A DNA stretch of 64,000 nt from Massilia phosphatilytica (GTDB lineage: Bacteria; Pseudomonadota; Gammaproteobacteria; Burkholderiales; Burkholderiaceae_D), in NCBI RefSeq assembly GCF_002968015.1, contig NZ_PUIP01000021.1, forward strand, positions 1 to 64,000, written 5' to 3'. A program made the translations under genes and the position numbers. The notes beneath the pieces were generated by a model, which saw nothing but the letters and a program-made list of their open reading frames with translations, was not told where the DNA came from and ran no database searches. Below, piece by piece: positions 26,301 through 33,496 of this stretch. How positions within the stretch are numbered: position 1 is the first letter of the stretch; each line of letters opens with the position of its first letter.

Positions 26301-29300
26301 GCGGAACCGCTGCCCCGGTTGCCGTGGGCGTCGACGACCTCGGTCAGGGCGAGGCCGACGTGCAGATCGCTCATTTCTGCGCCGGGTTGGGCCGTTAGCG
26401 TCGCCATCCACGTCTTGCCGCCGTCGGCCGTGTGCACGCCGCTCACGGTGGCGCCGGGCGCGCTGATCGCGGTTGCCGGCAGCGTGCTCACGCTCTCCCC
26501 GAACGTGAACGTCACGTCCATCGTGCCGCCCTCGTTCAACATGCCGGCGCCCAGCGCGATCGTCGCGTCTGCGGGGCCGGCCGTGTCGACCGTGTACGCG
26601 GCGCTCCATGCGTTGCCGGTGCCGGCATGGCCAGCCAGGTCCTGCACCCTGGTCAGGTCCACGCCGACGACGTTGCCGGTCCAGTCGCCGGTGCCGCTGG
26701 CCGTCAGCAGGGCGGTCCAGGTCTTGCCGTCGGCGCTCTTCGCCACGTTCGAGACGCTCGCATGCGGCGCCGAGATCGCATCCAGCGGCAGGTCGCGCAC
26801 CGCCTGCGTGAACGTGAACGTGGCCTGGATCGTGCGGGTCGCGTCGAGACTTGCCCCGTCGAGGGTGATGGCGAGCGTGTTGGCGATGCCCGCGACCGCA
26901 TAGCTGTCCGACTGTGCGCTGCCGCTGCCCGCGTTGCCGGCCAGGTCGTGCACCCTGGTCAGGTCGACGGACAGGATGTTGCCGCTGCTGGGCGTCAGGT
27001 CGTTGCTGGCCAGCGTGCCGCTCCACGTCAGGCCGCCGTCCGTCGTGTGCAGGCCGCTGATGGCCGCGTGCGGGGCGGTGATGGCGCCCGTGTCCAGGTC
27101 GGCCACGGCTTCGCTGAAGCGGATGGTCAGCGTGGCGCCGTGGGTCGCGTCCAGGTTCGTGTTGTCGAGCGCGATGTTGGCCACGGCCGGCGCCACGGTG
27201 TCGACCGTGTAGGCGGCCGAGACGGCGCTGCCGCTGCCCGCGTTGCCCGCGCCGTCCGCGATCTTCGTCAGGTCCACGCCGACGGTATTGCCGGTCCAGG
27301 TGCCGGTACCGTTCGCCGACAGCAGCGCCGTCCACGTCTTGCCGCCGTCGCCGCTGGCGAGGTTGGACACGGTCGCATGCGGCGCGCTGATCGCGGCCAG
27401 CGGCAGGTCCGGCACGGCCTGCGCGAACGTGAACGTGGCGTGGATGCCCGTGCCGTTCGCGAGCGTCGTGCCGTCGAGGGCGATGTTCACGGTGGCCGGG
27501 CCTTGCGTGTCGACGGTGTAGTTGCCGCTCGTCGCGCTGCCGCTGCCCGCGTTGCCGAGTGCGTCGTGCACCTTCGTGAGGTCGAGGGTGACGGCATTGC
27601 CCGCATCCTCGATGCCGCCCTGCGGCGTGAGCGTGGCGGTCCACGTCAGCCCGTCGCTGGAATGCTGCAGGTTCGTGAGCGTCGCGTTCGGGGCCTGCAG
27701 CGCCGCCGTGGTCAGGTCCGTCACCGCTTCGCTGAAATGGATCGTCAGGGTGGCGCTGCTCCCGCCGTGCAGGGCGGTACTGTCCAGCGCCAGCGTGGCG
27801 CCCGGACCTTGCGTATCGACGGCATACGCCGCGCTGGCGAAGGAGCCGCTGCCCGCGTTGCCGGCCAGGTCCTTCACCTGGGTCAGGTCGATGCCGATGG
27901 CGTTGCCGGTCCAGGTGCCGCTGCCGTCGGCCGTCAACGTCGCGGTCCAGGTCTTGCCGCCGTCGCCCGACGCGAGACCGGTCACGTGCGCATGCGGCGC
28001 GTTGAGCGCGGCCAGCGGCAGGTCTTGCACGGCTTCGTCGAACGTGAACGTGGCGTGGATGCTGTTGCCGCTGTCGAGCGTGGCGCCGTCCAGGGCGACG
28101 GTGACGGCGCGGGGGCCCTGCGTATCGATCGCGTAGTTGCCTGACGCCGCGCTGCCGCTGCCGGCATTTCCCGCGGCGTCGTGCACCTGCGCCAGGTCGA
28201 GGCTGACGGCATTGGCCGCGTCGGTTACGCCGTCCTTCGGCATCAGGGTGGCCGTCCACGTCAGGTAATCGGCGGAGTGCTGCAGGTTGCCGAGCGCCGC
28301 GTTGGGCGCATGCAGCGCGGCCGTCGTCAGGTCCGTCACGGCTTCGCTGAAATGCACCGTCAGGCCCAGGGTGCCGCCCCCGTGCACGGCGGATCCATCC
28401 AGGTCGAGCGTGGCGCTGGGACCCTGCGTGTCGACGGCATACGGGCCGCTCGCACCGCCCCCGCTGCCGGTATTGCCGGCCAGGTCCGTCACTTTCGTCA
28501 GGTCGACGGTGACGACGTTGCCGGTCCAGGTGCCGGTGCCGGTGGCGTTCAGGGTCGCGGTCCAGGTCTTGCCGCCGTCGCTCGTGACGAGGTTGGACAC
28601 CGTCGCGTGCGGCGCGGAGATCGCGTCCGGCGTCAGGTTCTGCACGCGTTCCGCGAACGCGAACGTGGCGTGGACGGCCTTGCCGCTCGCGAGCGTGGCG
28701 CCGTCGAGGGCGATCGAGACGGCGTTCGGTCCCTGCGTGTCGACCGTGTAGGTGGACGATACCGCGCTGCCGCTGCCCACATTGCCGGCGAGGTCCTTCA
28801 CCTGGCCCAGGTCGACGGCGAGGACGTTGTCGCCCGCGCTCGTGCCCGCGGTGCCGCTCAGCGTGGCGACCCAGGTCGTGCCGCCGTCCGTCGTGTGCAG
28901 GTTCGAGACCGTCGCGTGCCCGGCGTTCAGCGCGTCCGGGCTCAGGCCCGCGACGGCTTCGGAAAACTTGATCGTCGCGACCGTATCGTGGCCGGCCGCG
29001 AGGATGGCGTCGGCCAGCGTGACGGTGGCCGTGGGCGCATGGGTGTCGACCGCGTAGCTGGCGATATTGCTCGTGCCGCTGCCATGGTTGCCGGCGGCGT
29101 CGAGCACCTTGCTCATGTCCAGGCTCAGAACGTTGCCGGTCGCCGTGGTGGCGTCCGCCGGTGCGGTCAGGGTGGCATGCCACGTGATGCCGCCGTCGCT
29201 CGTCGAGAGGTTAGTGATGCCCGCGTGCGGCGCGGCCAGCGCATCCGCCGGCAGGTTCGCGACCGCTTCCGAGAACTTCAGCGTGACCGCGATGCTGCCG

Positions 29301-29764
29301 CCCGCCTTCAGGACGCCGCCGTCCGTGTCGACCGACACGAGCGCCGGGCCCTGCGTATCCGCCGCGGCCGGCGTCGTGAACGTCAGCTGCGACGTGGAAC
29401 GTACGCCGCCGAACGCCACCTGGCCGCTCGACTGCAGCGCGTCCGCGCCCATCACCACGCTGTACGTGTGGCCGGGCAGCAGGCCGGTGACGTCCAGCGT
29501 GACGTGCGATCCTTCGATGACGAGGCTGGCGGCGGACACCGTGTGGGTGTCGGTCGCGCCGACCACGCGCAGCGTGGGCTCGCCCGTCGCGCGGTCGATC
29601 ACGGTCTGCACGGCGCCGTCCGTGATGATGATCGTGCCGGTGGCGGCCGCCATCGCCGTGTTGAAATCCAGCGCGATGCTCATGTCGCTGGCCGTGCCGG
29701 TGGGCTTGGCGGCCAGCAGGACGGGCGGAACGGACGGGGAGGGGGCAGTGGTCTGGGTGGGCAT
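23375..29764 (-). CDS. Giant tandem Ig-like repeat protein (2129 aa)
   Basis: Very large modular protein. Residues about 15-135 form a Big_5/SbsA-like Ig domain. Twelve tandem modules of about 102 aa follow (residues about 136-1370), each with FSEAV near the start, SDGGKTWTATL in the middle and AGN-x-GSGSA near the end, joined by YTVDTQGP linkers. A less regular beta-rich stretch comes next, then three Big_3-like modules with SSDTG and AGN(M/A)S (about 1720-2020) and a final AGNVAIIGSN segment. No Sec signal, membrane helix, LPXTG, RTX nonapeptide or autotransporter barrel is visible, so export would need a non-classical route such as type I secretion. A surface adhesin or matrix role is likely for such architectures but is inference. 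Confidence 0.88.
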   Translation of the reverse strand: MPTQTTAPSPSVPPVLLAAKPTGTASDMSIALDFNTAMAAATGTIIITDGAVQTVIDRATGEPTLRVVGATDTHTVSAASLVIEGSHVTLDVTGLLPGHTYSVVMGADALQSSGQVAFGGVRSTSQLTFTTPAAADTQGPALVSVDTDGGVLKAGGSIAVTLKFSEAVANLPADALAAPHAGITNLSTSDGGITWHATLTAPADATTATGNVLSLDMSKVLDAAGNHGSGTSNIASYAVDTHAPTATVTLADAILAAGHDTVATIKFSEAVAGLSPDALNAGHATVSNLHTTDGGTTWVATLSGTAGTSAGDNVLAVDLGQVKDLAGNVGSGSAVSSTYTVDTQGPNAVSIALDGATLASGKAVHATFAFAERVQNLTPDAISAPHATVSNLVTSDGGKTWTATLNATGTGTWTGNVVTVDLTKVTDLAGNTGSGGGASGPYAVDTQGPSATLDLDGSAVHGGGTLGLTVHFSEAVTDLTTAALHAPNAALGNLQHSADYLTWTATLMPKDGVTDAANAVSLDLAQVHDAAGNAGSGSAASGNYAIDTQGPRAVTVALDGATLDSGNSIHATFTFDEAVQDLPLAALNAPHAHVTGLASGDGGKTWTATLTADGSGTWTGNAIGIDLTQVKDLAGNAGSGSFASAAYAVDTQGPGATLALDSTALHGGSSATLTIHFSEAVTDLTTAALQAPNATLTNLQHSSDGLTWTATLTPQGGIEDAGNAVTLDLTKVHDALGNAGSGSATSGNYTVDTQGPATVNIALDGTTLANGTGIHATFTFAQAVPDLPLAAISAPHATVSNLASGDGGKTWTALLSANGTGTWTGNTVGVDLTKIADGAGNAGSGSAVSAAYTVDTVAPAVANIALDNTNLDATHGATLTIRFSEAVADLDTGAITAPHAAISGLHTTDGGLTWSGTLASNDLTPSSGNILSVDLTRVHDLAGNAGSGSAQSDSYAVAGIANTLAITLDGASLDATRTIQATFTFTQAVRDLPLDAISAPHASVSNVAKSADGKTWTALLTASGTGDWTGNVVGVDLTRVQDLAGHAGTGNAWSAAYTVDTAGPADATIALGAGMLNEGGTMDVTFTFGESVSTLPATAISAPGATVSGVHTADGGKTWMATLTAQPGAEMSDLHVGLALTEVVDAHGNRGSGSATSTAAYAVDSKPPTVADILFDDTTIGSAHGIGFTITFSESVTGLTAAALQAPHATVKGLATTDGGKTWTGTLSADGSGTWTGNALGIDLTQVRDAAGNAGSGSTASLSHYDVNTTPLTATVALDGGTLVAGAGVGLTVSFSAPVTTLDTAAFTTPHSTLANLSHSTDYRTWYATLTTVDTGVVASTNAVSLNLAGVHDTLGNAGSGTAVSGNYTYDTTVAAYVSTILIADAGLYANDGITNVDGTFVEGVFIGSLTGSQRVKVTLDGQEIDQNYVQVYMSESGAMTWMYAAEGSLAPGVHKYTASIVDDAGHVSATMSKQFTLDRTAPNLTGSPTGNIAFDVAGNLVLTFDEAVYWKHAESVTDGLYLYNKTDSGATYIPVTESNFSSDHKTLTLTADELHLGSGNRYVLGLTSHLMDLAGNMVALHPDIDFTTAGSYVDVTRPTALSVSTSVYGGFYGPGATIPIRVTFSEPVNVTGAPVLHLNNGAVATFQSLATDHRSAVFNYAVAAGDADQYGLDIGSRADLAGHFADDAGNLLDLAHITFGNLTNDYGYGGTIQIDTHAPDAPSAPQLDASSDTGTVGDNITSNVLTTITGSGAEAGTTIELYVGDHLARSGRTDDDGHWTFTDVLLGTNGVYTLKAVQYDYAGNMSAPSQPLTITVAGSTAAVTTLAAGEDTGMSATDNITSHAQPVLTGTVAAGTEVTVWDGSTSLGSTTAGSDGVWHFTPLWSLAHGEHTIELELKDASGIVTARERSVPFTFSIDLFEPGTPGKPVLAASSDTGASPTDGITKDTTPTLTGTVAESGGQIEVHDGTTLLGKADVDAGRAWTFTLADDKALTDGVHTLTVRQVDAAGNASAYSAGLAITIDATAPTITQGQSATKVGENWYNLTFSEQIRFVDNGTINVLDSGGANRSVHAWNAKINWDLTGNTLGLDLKALSGSYHLAVEGNAIQDVAGNVAIIGSNQFDVGLLT
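25650..29350 (-). repeat. Twelve tandem coding repeats of about 308 bp
   Basis: These are the DNA units encoding the 102-aa modules of the giant protein. The pattern GCTGCCGCTGCCCGCGTTGC recurs roughly every 308 bases, with near-identical flanks in the central copies. The array can expand or shrink by recombination and is a place where short-read assembly could miscount units. Confidence 0.8.
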
Positions 29765-29832
29765 GATCGTTCGCGGACAATGTTGGCTTCGTGAAAAAAA
29801 GATTCCACAAAGAAAGTCTAGTGAACGATCAT
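29763..29832 (-). promoter_or_regulatory. Inverted repeat spanning the leader and start codon of the giant gene
   Basis: ATGATCGTTC at 29763-29772 and GAACGATCAT at 29823-29832 are perfect 10-bp inverted copies 50 bases apart. On the minus strand the downstream arm contains the start ATG, so pairing in mRNA would mask it, provided transcription starts upstream of 29832. The upstream arm also overlaps a TATGAT-like -10 sequence, so a DNA-level operator role is an alternative. Confidence 0.45.
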
Positions 29833-29890
29833 ATCAACAAACCCGCCTTTCCAATAGGTAAGTTGATGTTTTTACGACGTTTCTGGATGC

Positions 29891-29914
29891 AATTCCCCCT
29901 TGCCGGGGGGAATT
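29891..29914 (-). terminator. Hairpin downstream of xth
   Basis: AATTCCCCC and GGGGGAATT pair around a 6-base loop immediately after the xth stop codon. No strong U-tract follows on the minus strand, so termination may be partial. It separates xth from the giant Ig gene. Confidence 0.55.
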
Positions 29915-29915
29915 A

Positions 29916-30686
29916 TCAGAGGTGGTAATCGATAATCAGCGGCGCATGGTCCGAAAACCGCTCGTCCTTGTAGATCGAGACGGCGTGCGCCCTGGCGGCG
30001 ATGCCCGGGGTGGCGACGTGGTAATCGATACGCCACCCGACGTTCTTCGCCCACGCCTGGCCGCGGTTGCTCCACCACGTATATTGCTCGGGGCGCTGGT
30101 CGATGCCGCGGTGGACGTCCACGAGGCCCAGTTCGTCGAAGATGCGCGTCATCCAGGCGCGCTCTTCCGGCAGGAAGCCCGAATTCTTCTGGTTGCTCTT
30201 CCAGTTCTTGAGGTCGACTTCCTTGTGCGCGATGTTCCAGTCGCCGCAGATGACGATCTCGCGGCCTTCGGCCTTCAGTTCCTGCAGGTGCGGCAGGAAC
30301 ACTTCCATGAAGCGGAACTTGGCTTCCTGGCGCTCCGGCGACGACGAGCCGGACGGGCAATACACGGAAATGACGGTCAGGTCGCCCACGTCGGCGCGGG
30401 TGTAGCGGCCTTCATTGTCGAATTCGACGCAGCCGAAGCCCGTCTTGACGGCATCCGGCTTCGTGCGGCTATAGACGCCCGTGCCCGAGTAACCCTTCTT
30501 CTCGGCATAGTGGAAATGGCCGTGGTAGCCGTGCGGCGCGAGGAATTCCTCGGTCATGTCGGCCTGCTGGGCTTTCAGTTCCTGGACGCAGATGAAGTCG
30601 GCGTCCTGGCTGGCCATCCAGTTGAAGAAACCCTTCTTGTGGGCGGAGCGGATACCGTTCAGGTTGGCAGAGATAATTCGTGGCAT
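29916..30686 (-). CDS. xth: Exodeoxyribonuclease III
   Basis: Apurinic/apyrimidinic endonuclease and 3'-5' exonuclease of 256 aa in base excision repair. Family motifs are present: IISANLNGIRSA, the metal-binding E in VQELKAQ, GDWNIAHKEVDL and the catalytic RIDYH and SDHAPL near the C terminus. Start ATG 30686 gives the family N terminus MPRIIS; an in-frame ATG 12 bases upstream is possible. In related bacteria xth is divergent from pyrE; here two sensor genes lie between them. Confidence 0.93.
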   Translation of the reverse strand: MPRIISANLNGIRSAHKKGFFNWMASQDADFICVQELKAQQADMTEEFLAPHGYHGHFHYAEKKGYSGTGVYSRTKPDAVKTGFGCVEFDNEGRYTRADVGDLTVISVYCPSGSSSPERQEAKFRFMEVFLPHLQELKAEGREIVICGDWNIAHKEVDLKNWKSNQKNSGFLPEERAWMTRIFDELGLVDVHRGIDQRPEQYTWWSNRGQAWAKNVGWRIDYHVATPGIAARAHAVSIYKDERFSDHAPLIIDYHL

Positions 30687-30734
30687 GGATCTAAACAAAA
30701 GTGCGGTGGGCCAAGGGCGACAGTGTAGCTCCTT

Positions 30735-30748
30735 TTGACTTGTATCAA
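30735..30748. promoter_or_regulatory. Inverted repeat TTGA-N6-TCAA upstream of the MEDS kinase
   Basis: TTGACTTGTATCAA, embedded in a CTTTTGA context. A matching element, TTGATTCAAATCAA, lies upstream of the second MEDS gene at 33384. The sharing suggests common control or a duplicated promoter region. Confidence 0.45.
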
Positions 30749-30778
30749 CACATCCATGGTGGATAAAGAAAAGTTAAA

Positions 30779-30792
30779 TGTCGGGCTCGACA
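30779..30792. promoter_or_regulatory. Inverted repeat TGTC-N6-GACA upstream of the MEDS kinase
   Basis: TGTCGGGCTCGACA is the core of a longer imperfect dyad (30761-30806) whose outer arms are GGATAA and TTATCC. The same TGTC-N6-GACA core, preceded by AAA, occurs upstream of the second MEDS gene. A stem GTGCCCG/CGGGCAC (30810-30828) follows in the leader. Confidence 0.5.
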
Positions 30793-30852
30793 TGTTAAAC
30801 TTATCCATTGTGCCCGAGGTGCGGGCACTCTCACCCTGCACAAGGAGTGGAC

Positions 30853-33387
30853 GTGCTGATCAGATCCGATGATCTGCTGTCGGGGAAGTACGGCAGGAGT
30901 GGACATTTCGTACGGTTCTACGACGAGGGCGACGTCATGCTGGACGAAGTCGCGGCGTTCCTCGGACAGGCCGTGCGTGCGGACGGCAAGGGCATCGTGA
31001 TCGCCACGCCGGATCATATCGACGTGTTGCGCCGGCGCCTCGGTCCGGCGGCGGGCGTGCGGGTCGCCTGGATGGACGCCGATGCGGTGCTGGCGCAGTT
31101 CATGGTCGACGGCTGGCCGGACCCGGTCCGCTTCGAGGCCGCGGTGGGCGGCGCGCTGGCGGCGGCCTGCGCCGGCGGCACCACCGTCCATGCGTTCGGC
31201 GAAATGGTGGCGCTCCTGTGTGCGCGCGGCCGCCACGATGCGGCGCTGCGCCTCGAGGAACTCTGGAACGGACTGGCGCGGCGCCACGTCTTTTCGCTGT
31301 TCTGCGCGTATCCCTGGACCGCGTTCCCGACGCCGGACCTGGCGCAGGCATTCCGCCGCGTGTGCGCCGAGCACGATCATGCCTGCGCCGACACGGCGCT
31401 GGCCCTGCCGGCCGAGGGCGACGCAGACATCGGCCGCATCCGGCTCGAGCAGGAAGTGCGGACGCTGCGCGCGGAGGTACGCCGCTACCGGGACAATGAA
31501 CAGGTGCTGCGCCGGAGCGAGCGCGAACTCGCGGACTTCGTCGAGAACGCGGTCGAAGGCCTGCACCGCGTCGGGGCCGATGGCACGATCCTGTGGGCCA
31601 ACCGCGCGGAGCTGCAGATGCTCGGCTACGGCTGGGAGGAATATGTCGGCCACAACATCGCCGAGTTCCACGTCGACCGGCCGGTCATCGACGACATCGT
31701 CGGCCGGCTGGCGGGCGGGGAAACCCTGTACGACTATCCGGCCCGGCTGCGCTGCAAGGACGGCTCGATCAAGCACGTGCTGATCCACTCGAACGGCAGC
31801 TTCGAGGACGGTCAGTTGCGCTACACGCGCTGCTTCACGCGCGACGCGACGGAACGGCGCGAGCGCGACATCGCACTCAAGCAGCGCGACCGCATGCTGC
31901 TCGACGCCCCGGTCGCGGCGGCCCTGCTGATGGGACCGGATTTCGTGTTCCGCCTGGTCAACCGCTGCTACCGCGAACTGGTGGGCCGCGACGGCATCGA
32001 AGGGCAGCCGCTGCTATGCGCCTTTCCCGAACTGCGCGGCGGCGAAATCCACCACCTCCTCGAACAGGTCCACGCCACCGGCCGCGCGGCCCGGGTGGAA
32101 GAGTTGCACGTGCACGGCCGCTTCCTCAAGTTCAGCGTCGAGCCGCTGGCTGTAGAAGAGGGCGAGGAGCGCGGCATGATCGTGGTGGCCGTCGATGTCA
32201 CCGAGCACGTGCGCACCCGCCAGGACATCGAGCACGCCCACGCCGAGCGCGCCGAGCTGCTGGCCGAACTGACGGCCGCCAGCCGCGCCAAGGACGAATT
32301 CCTGGCCATGCTCGGCCACGAGCTGCGGAATCCGCTGTCGCCGATCGTCAGCGCGCTGAAGCTGATCCGCATGCGCGGCGAGACCGGCTTCGCGCGCGAG
32401 CGCGAGATCATGGAACGCCAGGTGCAGCACCTGGTGCGGCTGGTGGACGACCTGCTGGACATTTCGCGCGTCACCCGCGGCAAGGTGGAGCTGCAGTGCG
32501 AACGCGTCGACCTCGCGCAGCCCCTGGGCAAGGCCATCGAGATGGCCCGGCCGCTGCTGGAACAGCGCCGCCACCGGCTCGAGGTCGACATCGAACCGGA
32601 CCTCGCCTGGGAGGGCGATCCGATGCGCCTGGCCCAGGTGGTATCGAACCTGCTGACGAACGCGGCGCGCTACACGCCGCCCGGCGGCCGGGTCGTGCTG
32701 CGCGCGCATGGCGTGGACGGCGACCGGGTGCGCCTCGCGGTCAGCGACACCGGCATCGGCATGAGTGCCGAACTGCGCGCCCAGGTATTCGACCTGTTCT
32801 TCCAGGGAAAGCGCGATATCGACCGCGCCGAGGGCGGCCTGGGCATCGGGCTGGCGCTCGTCAAGAACATCGTGGGGCAGCACGGCGGCCACGTGGAGGC
32901 GCACAGCGCCGGGCCGGGCAAGGGCAGCGAGTTCGTCGTCCTGCTGCCCCGGCGTACCCCGGCCGCCTGCGCGGCGCCGGACATGGCGCCGCCGCAGACC
33001 GCGTCGGCGCCGGTCCGGCGCCGGATCATGCTGGTGGACGACAACGTCGATGGCGCGGACACGCTCGCGCGCCTGCTGGCCGCGCACGGCCATGACGTAC
33101 GGGTCTTCCACGAGCCGGTGGCCGCACTGGCCGCCGTGCCGGACTTCCTCCCCGACCTGGCCGTGCTGGACATCGGCCTGCCGGTCCTCGACGGCTACGA
33201 GGTGGCGCGCCGCCTGCGCGCGCTGATGCAAGACCACCCGTGCCGGCTCGTCGCCCTGACCGGCTACGGCCTGCCGGCGGACCGCGAGCGCAGCGCCGAG
33301 GCCGGGTTCGACGCGCACCTCGTCAAACCGGTCAATCCCGATCTTGTGGTGTGGCTGGCCGCGGATGCCGATAACAAGGTCTTTTGA
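30853..33387 (+). CDS. Hybrid sensor histidine kinase with MEDS, PAS and receiver domains
   Basis: Cytoplasmic hybrid kinase of 844 aa. Order: MEDS (DcmR-type sensory) domain 1-175, short coiled coil, PAS 220-335, second PAS 345-455, HisKA with H489 in GHELRNPLSP, HATPase with N box NLLTNAARY and G1 DTGIGM, and a C-terminal receiver with D773 in LDIGLPV. No membrane segment, so it senses an internal signal; MEDS domains are named from methanogen/methylotroph sensors of small C1 compounds, but the ligand here is unknown. The GTG start at 30853 follows AAGGAG and matches the start of the paralogue downstream. A frame extending to 30808 lacks support. No separate response regulator is adjacent. 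Confidence 0.87.
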   Translation: MLIRSDDLLSGKYGRSGHFVRFYDEGDVMLDEVAAFLGQAVRADGKGIVIATPDHIDVLRRRLGPAAGVRVAWMDADAVLAQFMVDGWPDPVRFEAAVGGALAAACAGGTTVHAFGEMVALLCARGRHDAALRLEELWNGLARRHVFSLFCAYPWTAFPTPDLAQAFRRVCAEHDHACADTALALPAEGDADIGRIRLEQEVRTLRAEVRRYRDNEQVLRRSERELADFVENAVEGLHRVGADGTILWANRAELQMLGYGWEEYVGHNIAEFHVDRPVIDDIVGRLAGGETLYDYPARLRCKDGSIKHVLIHSNGSFEDGQLRYTRCFTRDATERRERDIALKQRDRMLLDAPVAAALLMGPDFVFRLVNRCYRELVGRDGIEGQPLLCAFPELRGGEIHHLLEQVHATGRAARVEELHVHGRFLKFSVEPLAVEEGEERGMIVVAVDVTEHVRTRQDIEHAHAERAELLAELTAASRAKDEFLAMLGHELRNPLSPIVSALKLIRMRGETGFAREREIMERQVQHLVRLVDDLLDISRVTRGKVELQCERVDLAQPLGKAIEMARPLLEQRRHRLEVDIEPDLAWEGDPMRLAQVVSNLLTNAARYTPPGGRVVLRAHGVDGDRVRLAVSDTGIGMSAELRAQVFDLFFQGKRDIDRAEGGLGIGLALVKNIVGQHGGHVEAHSAGPGKGSEFVVLLPRRTPAACAAPDMAPPQTASAPVRRRIMLVDDNVDGADTLARLLAAHGHDVRVFHEPVAALAAVPDFLPDLAVLDIGLPVLDGYEVARRLRALMQDHPCRLVALTGYGLPADRERSAEAGFDAHLVKPVNPDLVVWLAADADNKVF

Positions 33388-33397
33388 TTCAAATCAA
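33384..33397. promoter_or_regulatory. Inverted repeat TTGA-N6-TCAA upstream of the second MEDS gene
   Basis: TTGATTCAAATCAA overlaps the stop codon of the upstream kinase gene and mirrors the element at 30735-30748, including the preceding CTTTTGA. Confidence 0.45.
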
Positions 33398-33441
33398 TAC
33401 AGCGACGTGCCTGTCCAGTTGTTGTCGTATTGCTCGCTAAA

Positions 33442-33461
33442 ATGTCAATTTTGACATTTCT
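33442..33461. promoter_or_regulatory. Perfect 9-2-9 palindrome upstream of the second MEDS gene
   Basis: AAATGTCAA and TTGACATTT flank TT. The core TGTC-N6-GACA equals that at 30779-30792. It is 36 bases before the start codon, where a repressor or activator would act on this gene. Confidence 0.6.
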
Positions 33462-33496
33462 CTGCGCGACGTCAAATTCCACCCACCAGGGACCCA

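Noticed and set aside
23465..26398. 977-codon open frame opposite the giant Ig-repeat gene (and a second one further right)
   Set aside because: High GC and a repetitive real gene on the other strand keep the antisense frame open. The translation is Arg/Gly/Val-rich with no domain, and the minus-strand frame has clear Ig modules.
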